DNA from: Paenibacillus sp. HWE-109
GTDB lineage: Bacteria; Bacillota; Bacilli; Paenibacillales; NBRC-103111
DNA: 64,000 nt
Assembly: GCF_022163125.1 (NCBI RefSeq)
Contig: NZ_CP091881.1
Span: 7,800,501 to 7,864,500, forward strand
Direction of reading: 5' to 3'
The notes under the pieces are model-generated. The model saw only the letters and a program-made list of their open reading frames with translations, had not been told where the DNA came from and searched no databases. This document shows positions 34,955-42,482 of the stretch, piece by piece. Within the stretch, counting starts at the first letter, position 1. Each line of letters opens with the position of its first letter. The position numbers and the translations under genes were made by a program.

Positions 34955-35059
34955 TCTGATGTTTAACGGGAATTCCTCCCGTTAAGTTTACTTTGCAAGC
35001 GCTGAACCGTCATCTAGCGGGAAAACCTTCCACTAATTTTTGAGGAAACGGCTGTTCTG
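34955..35059. repeat. Family-2 intergenic repeat
   Basis: The palindrome TTAACGGGAATTCCTCCCGTTAA is followed by CGGGAAAACCTTCCACTAATTT, matching the blocks at 32050-32265 and 52975-53150. Confidence 0.65.
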
Positions 35060-36316
35060 CTAGAAATCAGCAGCATGTTTACCAGCCATAAACCCAGTCG
35101 AGAAAGCTGCGGTAATATTATATCCTCCTGTATATCCATGGATATCTAATATCTCACCGCAGAAATACAGCCCGTTCACGAGCTTGGATTGCATGGTGCT
35201 CGGATCGATTTCTTTCAGTTGGACGCCGCCGCCTGTGACGAAAGCTTCTTCCAACGAAAGTGTCCCTTTGATGATGACAGGGAAAGCTTTCATGAGCTTG
35301 CAGAGCTCCAGCCATTTTTGCTTAGGGATATTGTCATAGGTCAATTGCTCGTCGAGGCCGGATTTATCCAGCAGAATCGGGATTAGACGCTCGGACAGAA
35401 GGCTTTTGAGTACATTCTTGATGGCCTTTTTGGCATCGGCCTTGGCAAGAGCCATGCTGTGGTTATACACGTCGTCCGTGCTTTGATCCGGAAAGAGATC
35501 CACGGTAAGGAGGACTTCTTTGCGCTCCGATTTGTTAAGCTCTTTGACGACGAACTGGCTGCAGCGCAGCGCAATAGGACCGGACAGGCCGAAGTGGGTG
35601 AACAGCATGTCCCCCCGATGGGAAATTACCGCCTTGCCTTTGGCGTTCCACACGGATAGGCTCACATCCCGCAGCGACAGCCCCTGCAGCTCACGGCTGC
35701 GGATAAAGGCTTCCTTCGAGGTTAACGGCACCTCGGTCGGGAACAGCGGCGTGATGGTGTGCCCACCAGCCTCGGCCCAGGCGTAACCGTCTCCCGTGGA
35801 GCCGGTGTGCGGAACCGAGCATCCGCCGGATGCGATGATGACAGCGCGGCTGTGCATCGTTTCGCCGGACTGAAGCAGGACGCCTTGGACGCTGCCATCC
35901 TGGTACAGGACCTTTTTGACCGGACTGTTCGTCCGGATCTCGACGCCTTGCTTGCGCACTTGGCCGATGAGCGCGTCGACAACAGTCTTGGCCTTGTCGC
36001 TCACGGGAAACATTCGGCCGTTGTCCTCTTCCTTCAGGCGTATGCCAAGATTTTCAAAGAAATCAATAATGTCCTTATTCCCGAAATGGGTGAAAGCACT
36101 ATATAGAAAGCGGCCGTTGCCCGGAATATGCTTGATTAGTTCATCCATGTCTTTATTATTCGTGACATTGCATCGGCCACCACCGGAAATCCCCAGCTTA
36201 CGCCCGAGTTTATCCCCTTTATCCAAAAGCAGAACCTTGGCGCCCCCGCGACTGGCTGCGATACTGGCCATCAATCCTGCGGAACCTCCGCCGATTACGG
36301 TTACATCATAAATCAT
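35060..36316 (-). CDS. BaiN/HI0933-type FAD-dependent oxidoreductase (YtfP-like)
   Basis: A 418-residue flavoprotein. The N-terminal dinucleotide fold V-I-G-G-G-S-A-G-L-M is followed by the family signature G-R-K-L-G-I-S-G-G-G-R-C-N-V-T-N (about 38-53), and G-G-G-V, F-C-G-E-I-L-D-I-H-G-Y-T-G-G-Y-N near the C-terminus closes the FAD site. Family members reduce flavin-linked substrates; the physiological reaction of the Bacillales protein is not settled. The ATG at 36316 lies 7 nt after AAAGGAG; an upstream in-frame start is less likely. It is divergent from the response regulator at 36514. Confidence 0.9.
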   Translation of the reverse strand: MIYDVTVIGGGSAGLMASIAASRGGAKVLLLDKGDKLGRKLGISGGGRCNVTNNKDMDELIKHIPGNGRFLYSAFTHFGNKDIIDFFENLGIRLKEEDNGRMFPVSDKAKTVVDALIGQVRKQGVEIRTNSPVKKVLYQDGSVQGVLLQSGETMHSRAVIIASGGCSVPHTGSTGDGYAWAEAGGHTITPLFPTEVPLTSKEAFIRSRELQGLSLRDVSLSVWNAKGKAVISHRGDMLFTHFGLSGPIALRCSQFVVKELNKSERKEVLLTVDLFPDQSTDDVYNHSMALAKADAKKAIKNVLKSLLSERLIPILLDKSGLDEQLTYDNIPKQKWLELCKLMKAFPVIIKGTLSLEEAFVTGGGVQLKEIDPSTMQSKLVNGLYFCGEILDIHGYTGGYNITAAFSTGFMAGKHAADF

Positions 36317-36411
36317 ACAAAACTCCTTTATACCTTTTTGCAAATTGTAGCATTAAATGGAGGCAAACCCAACTATTCAGACTAGTGCGCTAATATTTGC
36401 AGTAAACAATT

Positions 36412-36487
36412 TTCAGCAAACAATCAGCTTATGTTCAACTGATTTTCAGCTTTCGCTCAGAGGGGATTCAGCCTATCCCTATAAACT
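36412..36487 (+). promoter_or_regulatory. Six-repeat 11-bp operator array and promoter of the 36514 regulator
   Basis: Six pentamers start at 36412, 36423, 36434, 36445, 36456 and 36467 (TTCAG, ATCAG, TTCAA, TTCAG, CTCAG, TTCAG), each exactly 11 bp apart. The last ends 10 nt before the -10 element TAAACT (36482-36487) and covers the -35 region. The 11-bp direct repeat is the usual geometry for OmpR/PhoB-type activators. Confidence 0.85.
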
Positions 36488-36513
36488 AGCTGCATGTAGA
36501 AAGGGGATATCGC

Positions 36514-37197
36514 ATGGCTCGCATTCTCATCATGGACGACGAAGGTACCGCTCGACATTCTCTCCGATACAGCCTGCAGCGCGAAGGATTTGAAGTTGTT
36601 TGTACGGATGAAACACAGCAAATTCCACTACTTATTGAACAATTACAGACAGAACTAATTATTCTGGATGTGACGGCTGCGCAAATGGGAGGCTGGCAGA
36701 TCGCGCGTCAGCTGCGGCAAGATGCTGATCTGCCAATGCTGCTCATCGGCCCTGGCGGCGATTATACCGACGCCGTGAAGGGATTTCAGCTGGGCGCTGA
36801 CGATTATATGGCCAAGCCCTTTCATCCAGAGGAGTTGGTGATGCGGGTGAGATCGCTGCTGAAGCGGAATCGTGTGGCGGCATGCACCAAAATACACATC
36901 GGCGAGTTCATGATTGACAGAACGATGCATGAAGTTCAAGTCCAGGGGCAAAGCCTCTTTCTTCCACTTAAGGAATTTCAATTGCTGTTTACATTAGCCA
37001 GTTATCCCAATCATATTCTGACAAGAAGCCAATTAATTGAGCAGGTGTGGGGGGTCAATTATGAGGGAGGCGAGCGAACCGTTGATGTGCATATCAAAAG
37101 ATTGCGCAGCAAACTTGCGTCTTTCTCGCAGGCCATCCAGTTCACAACCGTGCGGGGGTTGGGCTATCGGTTCGAAATAAAAACGACTCGACATTAG
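36514..37197 (+). CDS. Orphan OmpR-family response regulator with atypical receiver
   Basis: A 227-residue regulator with Asp8-Asp9, phospho-acceptor Asp52 (I-I-L-D-V-T-A-A) and Lys101 (M-A-K-P-F), plus a winged-helix domain ending V-R-G-L-G-Y-R-F. The usual switch Thr/Ser is absent: the strand reads L-L-I-G-P-G-G, with Gly79 where Thr/Ser is expected, so activation may be non-canonical. It has no adjacent kinase. Its promoter carries six of the 11-bp repeats, so autoregulation, or control by the regulator at 38802, is likely. The ATG follows AAAGGGG. Confidence 0.88.
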   Translation: MARILIMDDEGTARHSLRYSLQREGFEVVCTDETQQIPLLIEQLQTELIILDVTAAQMGGWQIARQLRQDADLPMLLIGPGGDYTDAVKGFQLGADDYMAKPFHPEELVMRVRSLLKRNRVAACTKIHIGEFMIDRTMHEVQVQGQSLFLPLKEFQLLFTLASYPNHILTRSQLIEQVWGVNYEGGERTVDVHIKRLRSKLASFSQAIQFTTVRGLGYRFEIKTTRH

Positions 37198-37229
37198 GCT
37201 TCTTGAAGCTTTGTCGGGTCGTTTTTTTG
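37179..37229 (+). terminator. Terminator overlapping the regulator stop codon
   Basis: The imperfect stem AAAACGACTCGACA ... TGTCGGGTCGTTTT is followed by seven Ts. Its left arm includes the last codons of the gene. Confidence 0.85.
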
Positions 37230-37471
37230 ATATTTTTTTTTCGGTCTTGAGTGGCATCTAATGAATTGTAGGATGCTTATCAACGAGAAATTGGCTGCTT
37301 TGGAGACTTAACGAACTGGATTGGCGTTATCGATCACTTTATTGGTGAAATGGTGATCATTTGCTTGAAATAGCGCATCTGGCATTCATTCGATTTTCAA
37401 AAGGAGTGATTTTGGTCGAATAAAGGGTATTGAGTTCGTAAGGAAGCTTGCGAAGGTGCGTGGACTCGAAG

Positions 37472-37496
37472 ACCTAGCCGTAGGCTAGGTTTTTTG
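37472..37496 (+). terminator. Orphan terminator hairpin, possible small-RNA end
   Basis: The perfect 8-bp stem ACCTAGCC/GGCTAGGT with a 3-nt loop is followed by a run of Ts. The preceding regulator already has its own terminator 240 bp upstream, so this hairpin has no annotated transcript. The interval 37230-37471 has no clear coding frame or strong promoter. Confidence 0.6.
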
Positions 37497-37532
37497 TTGG
37501 CGTTCCTGTTTAGAGCGAAAGCATGCACAGGG

Positions 37533-37666
37533 TGTGGATAACATGTTGATGGAATTGCATATTTTGTGGGTAAATCCTAAATGTGTTGTGGATAATGTGT
37601 GGATAAATGTGGATAAGTACTTCGGGAGCAGATGGCAGCTCGTATCCTCGAGTGTAGCTATCCACA
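37533..37666. promoter_or_regulatory. Cluster of DnaA boxes
   Basis: Four perfect boxes (TGTGGATAA) in one orientation lie at 37533-37541, 37587-37595, 37598-37606 and 37608-37616. A one-mismatch box TGTGGGTAA is at 37565-37573 and an inverted CTATCCACA at 37658-37666. The last three direct boxes are spaced 11 and 10 bp, one helical turn. No replication gene is near, so this is not the chromosomal origin as usually arranged. It may be a DnaA titration or regulatory cluster, like the DnaA-box clusters of B. subtilis. Confidence 0.8.
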
Positions 37667-37676
37667 TTAGCTGAAA

Positions 37677-38576
37677 TCAAGAGACTAAGTCGTGGAAATG
37701 AAAATGGTCAATTTGCATATCCAGCCACCTGCGATGGAGCGAGATTTCCTTTCCAAAATAGTGCAGCTCTTGATTCGCAGAAACCACAACAGCTTCGCAA
37801 ACCGAAGTGCGCTTAGCCATGAGCGCTAGGCCTTCGGCTACCCCAAGCCTGCAAAGCAGCCGTGCCCATACTTGGCACTCCACAAGATCCTGGCCTGCAA
37901 CGGTGCACTGCACGACGTCACTTGCGGAAGGGGCTGCCTGGTGGTCTTCAAACTGGTTGTAAGTAGACAGGGAGCCTTCCGGCATGGCTACAGCACCCAG
38001 CTTGGCATTCGCCTGCCAAGGGTTTTGGATGCCAATGATCCACGGGTCCAGCTTCTGTTCGTTGCGTCCCCATACGGTCATGTCGCCGCCAGCCAAGATC
38101 AGGCCTTGCTGCAGGGACATATGCCTGCGGATATATTCGGCTAACCGTTTGATGGACCAGCTTCTATCAATACCACGCAAGTCAATGTTGGAGTGTACAG
38201 GCAGTTTAATGGATTTCAAAGACGGATCGACTTCCCATTCCAACGCGGCAGTTGATGCAGCCAGGGCTTCATTCGTTTCATTAGGCAGGAGTGGATTATA
38301 GTTGCCATCCGTGACGGCTTGATACATTTCAGCAAGGAAGAGTACCTCTAGCATCGTGTTGGAGACCATACAGTTCTCGCCGGCCAAGGTATTTAATAGG
38401 CTGATTTCACTATCAGCGAGTATGCGACTGAAACGTTTCTCCATTTGGTGAAACCAGTCAGTGGCCAGCTTCTTGATAGGGGCATAGTCTTTCTCCTCGC
38501 AGCTGAGCAGAAGTTCCACATTGGATTCAATGGCTTGAAATTGAAAGGAATGAAAGGATGGTGCAATAGGCTCCAT
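37677..38576 (-). CDS. Degenerate cytoplasmic ApbE-like protein (FAD:protein FMN transferase family)
   Basis: A 299-residue protein with the ApbE fold pattern: F-S-R-I-L-A-D-S-E-I-S-L-L-N (about 49-62), D-L-R-G-I-D-R-S-W-S-I-K-R-L-A (about 132-146), G-G-D-M-T-V-W-G (about 163-170) and W-I-I-G-I-Q-N-P-W. True ApbE enzymes attach FMN to Thr residues of exported redox proteins. Here there is no signal peptide. The H-I-I-D-P motif is missing, and the C-terminal Mg2+-binding D-A-L-A-T-A motif is replaced by C-Q-V-W-A-R. Catalysis is therefore doubtful. It diverges from the two-component system at 38802 and has the same operator type. Confidence 0.75.
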   Translation of the reverse strand: MEPIAPSFHSFQFQAIESNVELLLSCEEKDYAPIKKLATDWFHQMEKRFSRILADSEISLLNTLAGENCMVSNTMLEVLFLAEMYQAVTDGNYNPLLPNETNEALAASTAALEWEVDPSLKSIKLPVHSNIDLRGIDRSWSIKRLAEYIRRHMSLQQGLILAGGDMTVWGRNEQKLDPWIIGIQNPWQANAKLGAVAMPEGSLSTYNQFEDHQAAPSASDVVQCTVAGQDLVECQVWARLLCRLGVAEGLALMAKRTSVCEAVVVSANQELHYFGKEISLHRRWLDMQIDHFHFHDLVS

Positions 38577-38610
38577 AAGGTTTCCTCTTTTCTTCGTGTC
38601 CTTACGCCTT

Positions 38611-38664
38611 ATTATAGGAGGGTTAACTGAGATTCAATTGATAGTTAGCTGAAAAAATACTGAA
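38611..38664 (-). promoter_or_regulatory. 11-bp operator array and promoter of the ApbE-like gene
   Basis: Read on the minus strand: TTCAG (38664-38660), TTCAG (38653-38649), ATCAA (38642-38638) and CTCAG (38631-38627), all with an 11-bp period. After exactly 10 nt comes a perfect TATAAT (38616-38611). Confidence 0.83.
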
Positions 38665-38696
38665 AACTCCGGTAAGGTTATCTTAGATCGCCCATC

Positions 38697-38751
38697 TTCA
38701 GCAACCTTTCAGCCACTGCTCAGGTTGTTTTTAGGCAGGATATGGGATACT
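38697..38751 (+). promoter_or_regulatory. 11-bp operator array and promoter of the 38802 two-component operon
   Basis: TTCAG (38697), TTCAG (38708), CTCAG (38719) and the weaker TTTAG (38730) have an 11-bp period. The -10-like GATACT (38746-38751) follows after 11 nt. It is divergent from the array of the ApbE-like gene. Confidence 0.78.
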
Positions 38752-38801
38752 GGGTATAGAAAGCTTTAAGGCAGGAAACTTATTCGGGAGGAAGACGCCC
38801 C

Positions 38802-39485
38802 ATGCGCCAATTAAAAGGGATTAAAATATTACTCGTAGATGACGAGCCACATATCTTGGAGTTTCTGGAATTAGGTTTAACGAATGAAGGCTTTGAAGTG
38901 ATGACAGCATCGGATGGGCTTTCAGCCATTACGACATGCAATAAATTTCAGCCGCATATTGCGATTTTGGACGTGATGATGCCGGGTATGGACGGATTTG
39001 AAGTATGCCGCATGATTAAGAAGACGGAGAATGTCGCCGTCATCATGCTGACTGCCAAGGATGAAGTGGATGATCGGGTGAAGGGACTCACGCTGGGCGC
39101 GGACGATTACATGGTCAAACCGTTTAGCTTTGAGGAATTGCTTGCCAGGATCTATGCCCGGATTCGCAATCATTTTCCCAACTTGTTCGGTGAGGTTGTC
39201 ATCGGACCTCTGCGAATGGATGACCGCCGGAAGGAAATCAGCTTGCACGATAAAGTGCTGGAGCTATCGCCAACTGAATATGAGTTGCTTAAATTTATGG
39301 CGATTAACCACGGGCTTGTGCTCAGCAAATCGATGATCCTCGATAAAGTCTGGGGTTACGATTTCGGAGGCGAAGAAAATATTGTCGAGGTGTACATCCG
39401 CTCCTTGCGCGATAAGCTGGGAGATAAGGAACATAAGCTGATCCGCACGATTCGCGGCGCCGGTTACCGGATGGATTTGACATGA
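38802..39485 (+). CDS. OmpR-family response regulator (partner of the 39482 kinase)
   Basis: A 227-residue regulator. The receiver has Asp13-Asp14, phospho-acceptor Asp57 (I-L-D-V-M-M-P-G), Thr in I-M-L-T-A-K and Lys in M-V-K-P-F. A winged helix ends R-G-A-G-Y-R-M. All phosphotransfer residues are canonical, unlike the regulator at 36514. It overlaps the kinase gene by 4 bp. Its promoter has the 11-bp arrays, so it is the best candidate to bind them at all four promoters. GGGAGGAAG precedes the ATG. Confidence 0.95.
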   Translation: MRQLKGIKILLVDDEPHILEFLELGLTNEGFEVMTASDGLSAITTCNKFQPHIAILDVMMPGMDGFEVCRMIKKTENVAVIMLTAKDEVDDRVKGLTLGADDYMVKPFSFEELLARIYARIRNHFPNLFGEVVIGPLRMDDRRKEISLHDKVLELSPTEYELLKFMAINHGLVLSKSMILDKVWGYDFGGEENIVEVYIRSLRDKLGDKEHKLIRTIRGAGYRMDLT

Positions 39486-41014
39486 AAAGGCGTGGCAGGT
39501 TTGCCGACCTCTTCGTGATGGGTTCCTTGAAATTTCAGCTATTATCGCGATCATTGCTAGTCATGTCTGCCCTGCTTCTGCTCATTGGCGTATTTCAATA
39601 TGTCGTTATGCAGAAGTTCATGTATCAGAATAAAGCGGAGACGATTCGCAATCAATTGGCGGCGCTCCCGCCGAATATGTGGCGCTCCGTCGGGGGGGAT
39701 TTTCAAGGCCCCATAGGAACGCCTTCGTTTCCGAAACAAGAACAAGAACGCAATAATAACCGTGCCGATAATGGGGGAGACCCGCAGCGAATCTTCGTCT
39801 CGGAATTGTCGATTGCTTTGATTGATGCCAGCGGTAATTATAAGCTGATGTCGACACAAAATGAGCAGCCTACACCGCAGCTTCCGCCTTCGGAATATGT
39901 TGCGATGATGGCCAAGAGAATGAAGCTGCCATATAAGATTATGAATGACGCCAATGGCAGCGAGCAATTGGTCGTTTTTCATCAAATTGGCGGCGAACCG
40001 GAGCGGTCAAGGGGAAATGCCGGCATACAGGGCATGATTCAAGCAAGCACGAGCACCGCACCATTGAAAGATGTGCTGGCTCAGCAGTTGGTGACCTTCA
40101 TCTTCCTTTCTTTGTTAGCGCTTATATTCGGCTTGCTGGGCTTCCTTCCCGTGTTGAGGCGGACGCTGGTGCCGCTTTCTAATATGGTCGATACCGTGAA
40201 GCAAATTGATGCCGGGAATCTGAATGAACGTTTTCCAGCGCATCAAGGACAAGTGGAAATTGATCAGTTGGCTGTTTCTTTCAACAGCATGTTGGAGCGG
40301 CTGGAATTTTCTTTCGAGGCGGAAAAGGAAGCCAAAGAGCAGATGCGACGATTCGCGGCCGATGCCTCGCACGAATTGAGAACGCCGCTCACCTCGATTC
40401 ACGGCTTTCTGGAAGTGCTGCTTCGCGGGGCTTATCAACAGCCCGAGCAACTGCTGAAAGCGCTGAAAAGCATGCACGGCGAATCCGTGCGCATTAATAA
40501 ATTAGTCGAGGATCTCCTCATGCTCGCGCGCCTGGATCGTACCCCGTCTTTCCATAAGACGGATGGTGTGCTTGATGAGCTGCTGCGCGAAATGGAGCAT
40601 CAACTCCGTCTGCTTGCAGGAGACAGGACGGTTACGTTCCGGCTAGAGCCGCAGACACATTGTCTGTATGATCCGGACAAAATCAAACAGGTTGTGCTCA
40701 ACTTGTTTCACAACGCCGTTCAGCACACCCATCCGGAGACAGGCCAGCTCAGCCTTTCCCTGGCGACAAGGGAGGCAGGCGTCGTCGAGATCGCCATTCA
40801 AGACAATGGGCCGGGAATTGCTCCGGAGCATCTCCCTCATTTGTTCGATCGCTTCTACCGCATCGATTCCTCGCGGGCCAGACGCAGCGGCGGAGCCGGA
40901 CTGGGCTTGTCGATCACGCAGACGATCGTCGAACTCCACGGCGGTATGATCGAGGTGGAGAGTGAAGTAGGGGGCGGCAGCACATTCAAGGTGCTGCTGC
41001 CTGTAGGGAAGTGA
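39482..41014 (+). CDS. Sensor histidine kinase
   Basis: A 510-residue kinase. TM1 (about 22-44) leads to an extracellular sensor of ~155 residues that contains a low-complexity Asn/Gln/Arg/Asp patch (about 85-102) and an otherwise PAS-like fold. TM2 (about 202-226), HAMP (about 228-280), HisKA with His297 (D-A-S-H-E-L-R-T-P-L) and an ATPase domain with N-L-F-H-N-A-V-Q-H, D-N-G-P-G-I and G-L-G-L-S-I follow. It is coupled to the 38802 regulator. The signal is unknown, but the genes with shared operators encode an ApbE-like and a secreted protein. Confidence 0.95.
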   Translation: MKRRGRFADLFVMGSLKFQLLSRSLLVMSALLLLIGVFQYVVMQKFMYQNKAETIRNQLAALPPNMWRSVGGDFQGPIGTPSFPKQEQERNNNRADNGGDPQRIFVSELSIALIDASGNYKLMSTQNEQPTPQLPPSEYVAMMAKRMKLPYKIMNDANGSEQLVVFHQIGGEPERSRGNAGIQGMIQASTSTAPLKDVLAQQLVTFIFLSLLALIFGLLGFLPVLRRTLVPLSNMVDTVKQIDAGNLNERFPAHQGQVEIDQLAVSFNSMLERLEFSFEAEKEAKEQMRRFAADASHELRTPLTSIHGFLEVLLRGAYQQPEQLLKALKSMHGESVRINKLVEDLLMLARLDRTPSFHKTDGVLDELLREMEHQLRLLAGDRTVTFRLEPQTHCLYDPDKIKQVVLNLFHNAVQHTHPETGQLSLSLATREAGVVEIAIQDNGPGIAPEHLPHLFDRFYRIDSSRARRSGGAGLGLSITQTIVELHGGMIEVESEVGGGSTFKVLLPVGK

Positions 41015-41017
41015 GAG

Positions 41018-41053
41018 AAGCCTTATCCCGCGTTGGGGGATAAGGCTTTTTTT
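41018..41053 (+). terminator. Terminator of the two-component operon
   Basis: The stem AAGCCTTATCCC ... GGGATAAGGCTT is followed by Ts. Confidence 0.9.
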
Positions 41054-41163
41054 GCGTTGTTGCAGGCGCGCTGGTATAGTGAAGTCCCTTCCAACCGCCT
41101 CACCGTGTGTTTTAAATGGACAACTATTCCGGCAAGCTTGGCTTTAATGGAGATCGCCTTCTT

Positions 41164-42119
41164 GCTGCTTCTACCCCGCTCCCCGCCAAATAGCGGATCG
41201 TAGTTCCTTTTCACGCTGCGCTCTGCGTCATCGCATTCGCCCAAAGGGAACTAGGTTCCGCTAAAAAGCTGAAAACTGCCTAATTCCACGCCAAAGGGAA
41301 CTACGGTCCGCTATTTCACCATTTCCCGGTCGGAATCTGCATTTTCCGCTTAAATAGCGTACCTCAGTTCCCCTTCATGCTGCTTCTACCCCGGTCCCCG
41401 CCAAATAGCGGATCATAGTCCCTTTTCACGCTGCGCTCGGTGTCATCGCATAAAGGGAACTAGGGATCCGCTAAAAAGCTGAAAACTGCCTAATTCCACG
41501 CCAAAGGGAACTACGGTCCGCTATTTCACCATTTCCCGGTCGGAATCTGCATTTTCCGCTTAAATAGCGTACCTCAGTTCCCCTTCGTGCTGCTTCTACC
41601 CCGGTCCCCGCCAATTAGTGGATCGTAGTTCCTTTTCACGCTGCGCTCGGTGTCATCGCATTCGCCCAAAGGGAACTAGGATCCGCTAAAAAGCTGAAAA
41701 CTGCCTAATTCCACGCCAAAGGGAACTACGGTCCGCTATTTCACCCTTTCCCGGTCGGAATCTGCATTTTCCGCTTAAATAGCGTACCTCAGTTCCCCTT
41801 CATGCTGCTTCTACCCCGGTCCCCGCCAAATAGCGGATCGTAGTTCCTTTTCACGCTGCGCTCGGTGTCATCGCATTTGCCCAAAGGGAACTAGGTTCCG
41901 CTAAAAAGCTGAAAACTGCCTAATTCCACGCAAAAGGGAACTACGGTCCGCTATTTCACCCTTTCCCGGTCGGAATCTGCATTTTCCGCTTAAATAGCGT
42001 ACCTCAGTTCCCCTTCGTGCTGCTTCTACCCCGGTCCCCGCCAAATAGCGGATCATAGTTCCTTTTCACGCTGCGCTCGGTGTCATCGCATTCGCCCAAA
42101 GGGAACTAGGATCCGCTAT
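41164..42119. repeat. ~214-bp tandem repeat array, about 4.5 units
   Basis: Units begin at 41164, 41378, 41588, 41803 and 42018 (TGCTGCTTCTACCCC); period 210-215 bp, with the last unit truncated. Units are nearly identical. Each contains four alternating copies of a shorter family-1 palindromic motif, e.g. AGGGAACTACGGTCCGCTA and the inverse AATAGCGGATCGTAGTTCC. No coding frame survives. The near-identity suggests recent amplification. Confidence 0.92.
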
Positions 42120-42300
42120 TGCGGTAAATCGGCGGAGCAAGGCCACCTCGCGGATCGTAGATGCGTTATTTTACGCAAATCCCGCGTCATTTCGAGGGTG
42201 AAACAATGAAATAGAGGAACGACGATCCGCGGAAGCCCCATGTTGAGCGGTTCACGCCCAAATAGCGAATCTACGATCCCTCTGAGCCCCATTTGTCCTG
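42120..42300. repeat. Diverged family-1 repeat remnants
   Basis: After the array come related blocks: GCGGATCGTAGATGCG, AACGACGATCCGCGG and AATAGCGAATCTACGATCC, resembling those near 15701. Confidence 0.65.
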
Positions 42301-42354
42301 CCGGCGGAGGGAGATAGATGATAGGGGAGAACCTGTAGAGCAGATGCTTCCATT

Positions 42355-42430
42355 TTCAGCCAACCCTCAGAAACTTCTCAACGAACACTCAGTTTATACT
42401 CAGATGGGATTCAGGTAAGGGGGCTATACT
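42355..42430 (+). promoter_or_regulatory. Six-repeat 11-bp operator array and promoter of the secreted repeat protein
   Basis: Pentamers start at 42355 (TTCAG), 42366 (CTCAG), 42377 (CTCAA), 42388 (CTCAG), 42399 (CTCAG) and 42410 (TTCAG), exactly 11 bp apart. Ten nt after the last comes the -10 TATACT (42425-42430). The layout equals that upstream of 36514, including the A-ending third repeat. Confidence 0.87.
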
Positions 42431-42482
42431 TGGTTTTGTAAGGAAGAAACAAACAAAAAATATAAGAAAAAGGTGGAAACAA

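Noticed and set aside
37533..37666. Chromosomal replication origin
   Set aside because: There is a DnaA-box cluster, but no dnaA, dnaN, rpmH or recF nearby and no clear AT-rich unwinding element. A titration or regulatory cluster is likelier.
41164..42119. Possible CRISPR array
   Set aside because: Unit length is ~214 bp, and whole units including the stretches between short motifs are nearly identical. There are no unique spacers and no cas genes.
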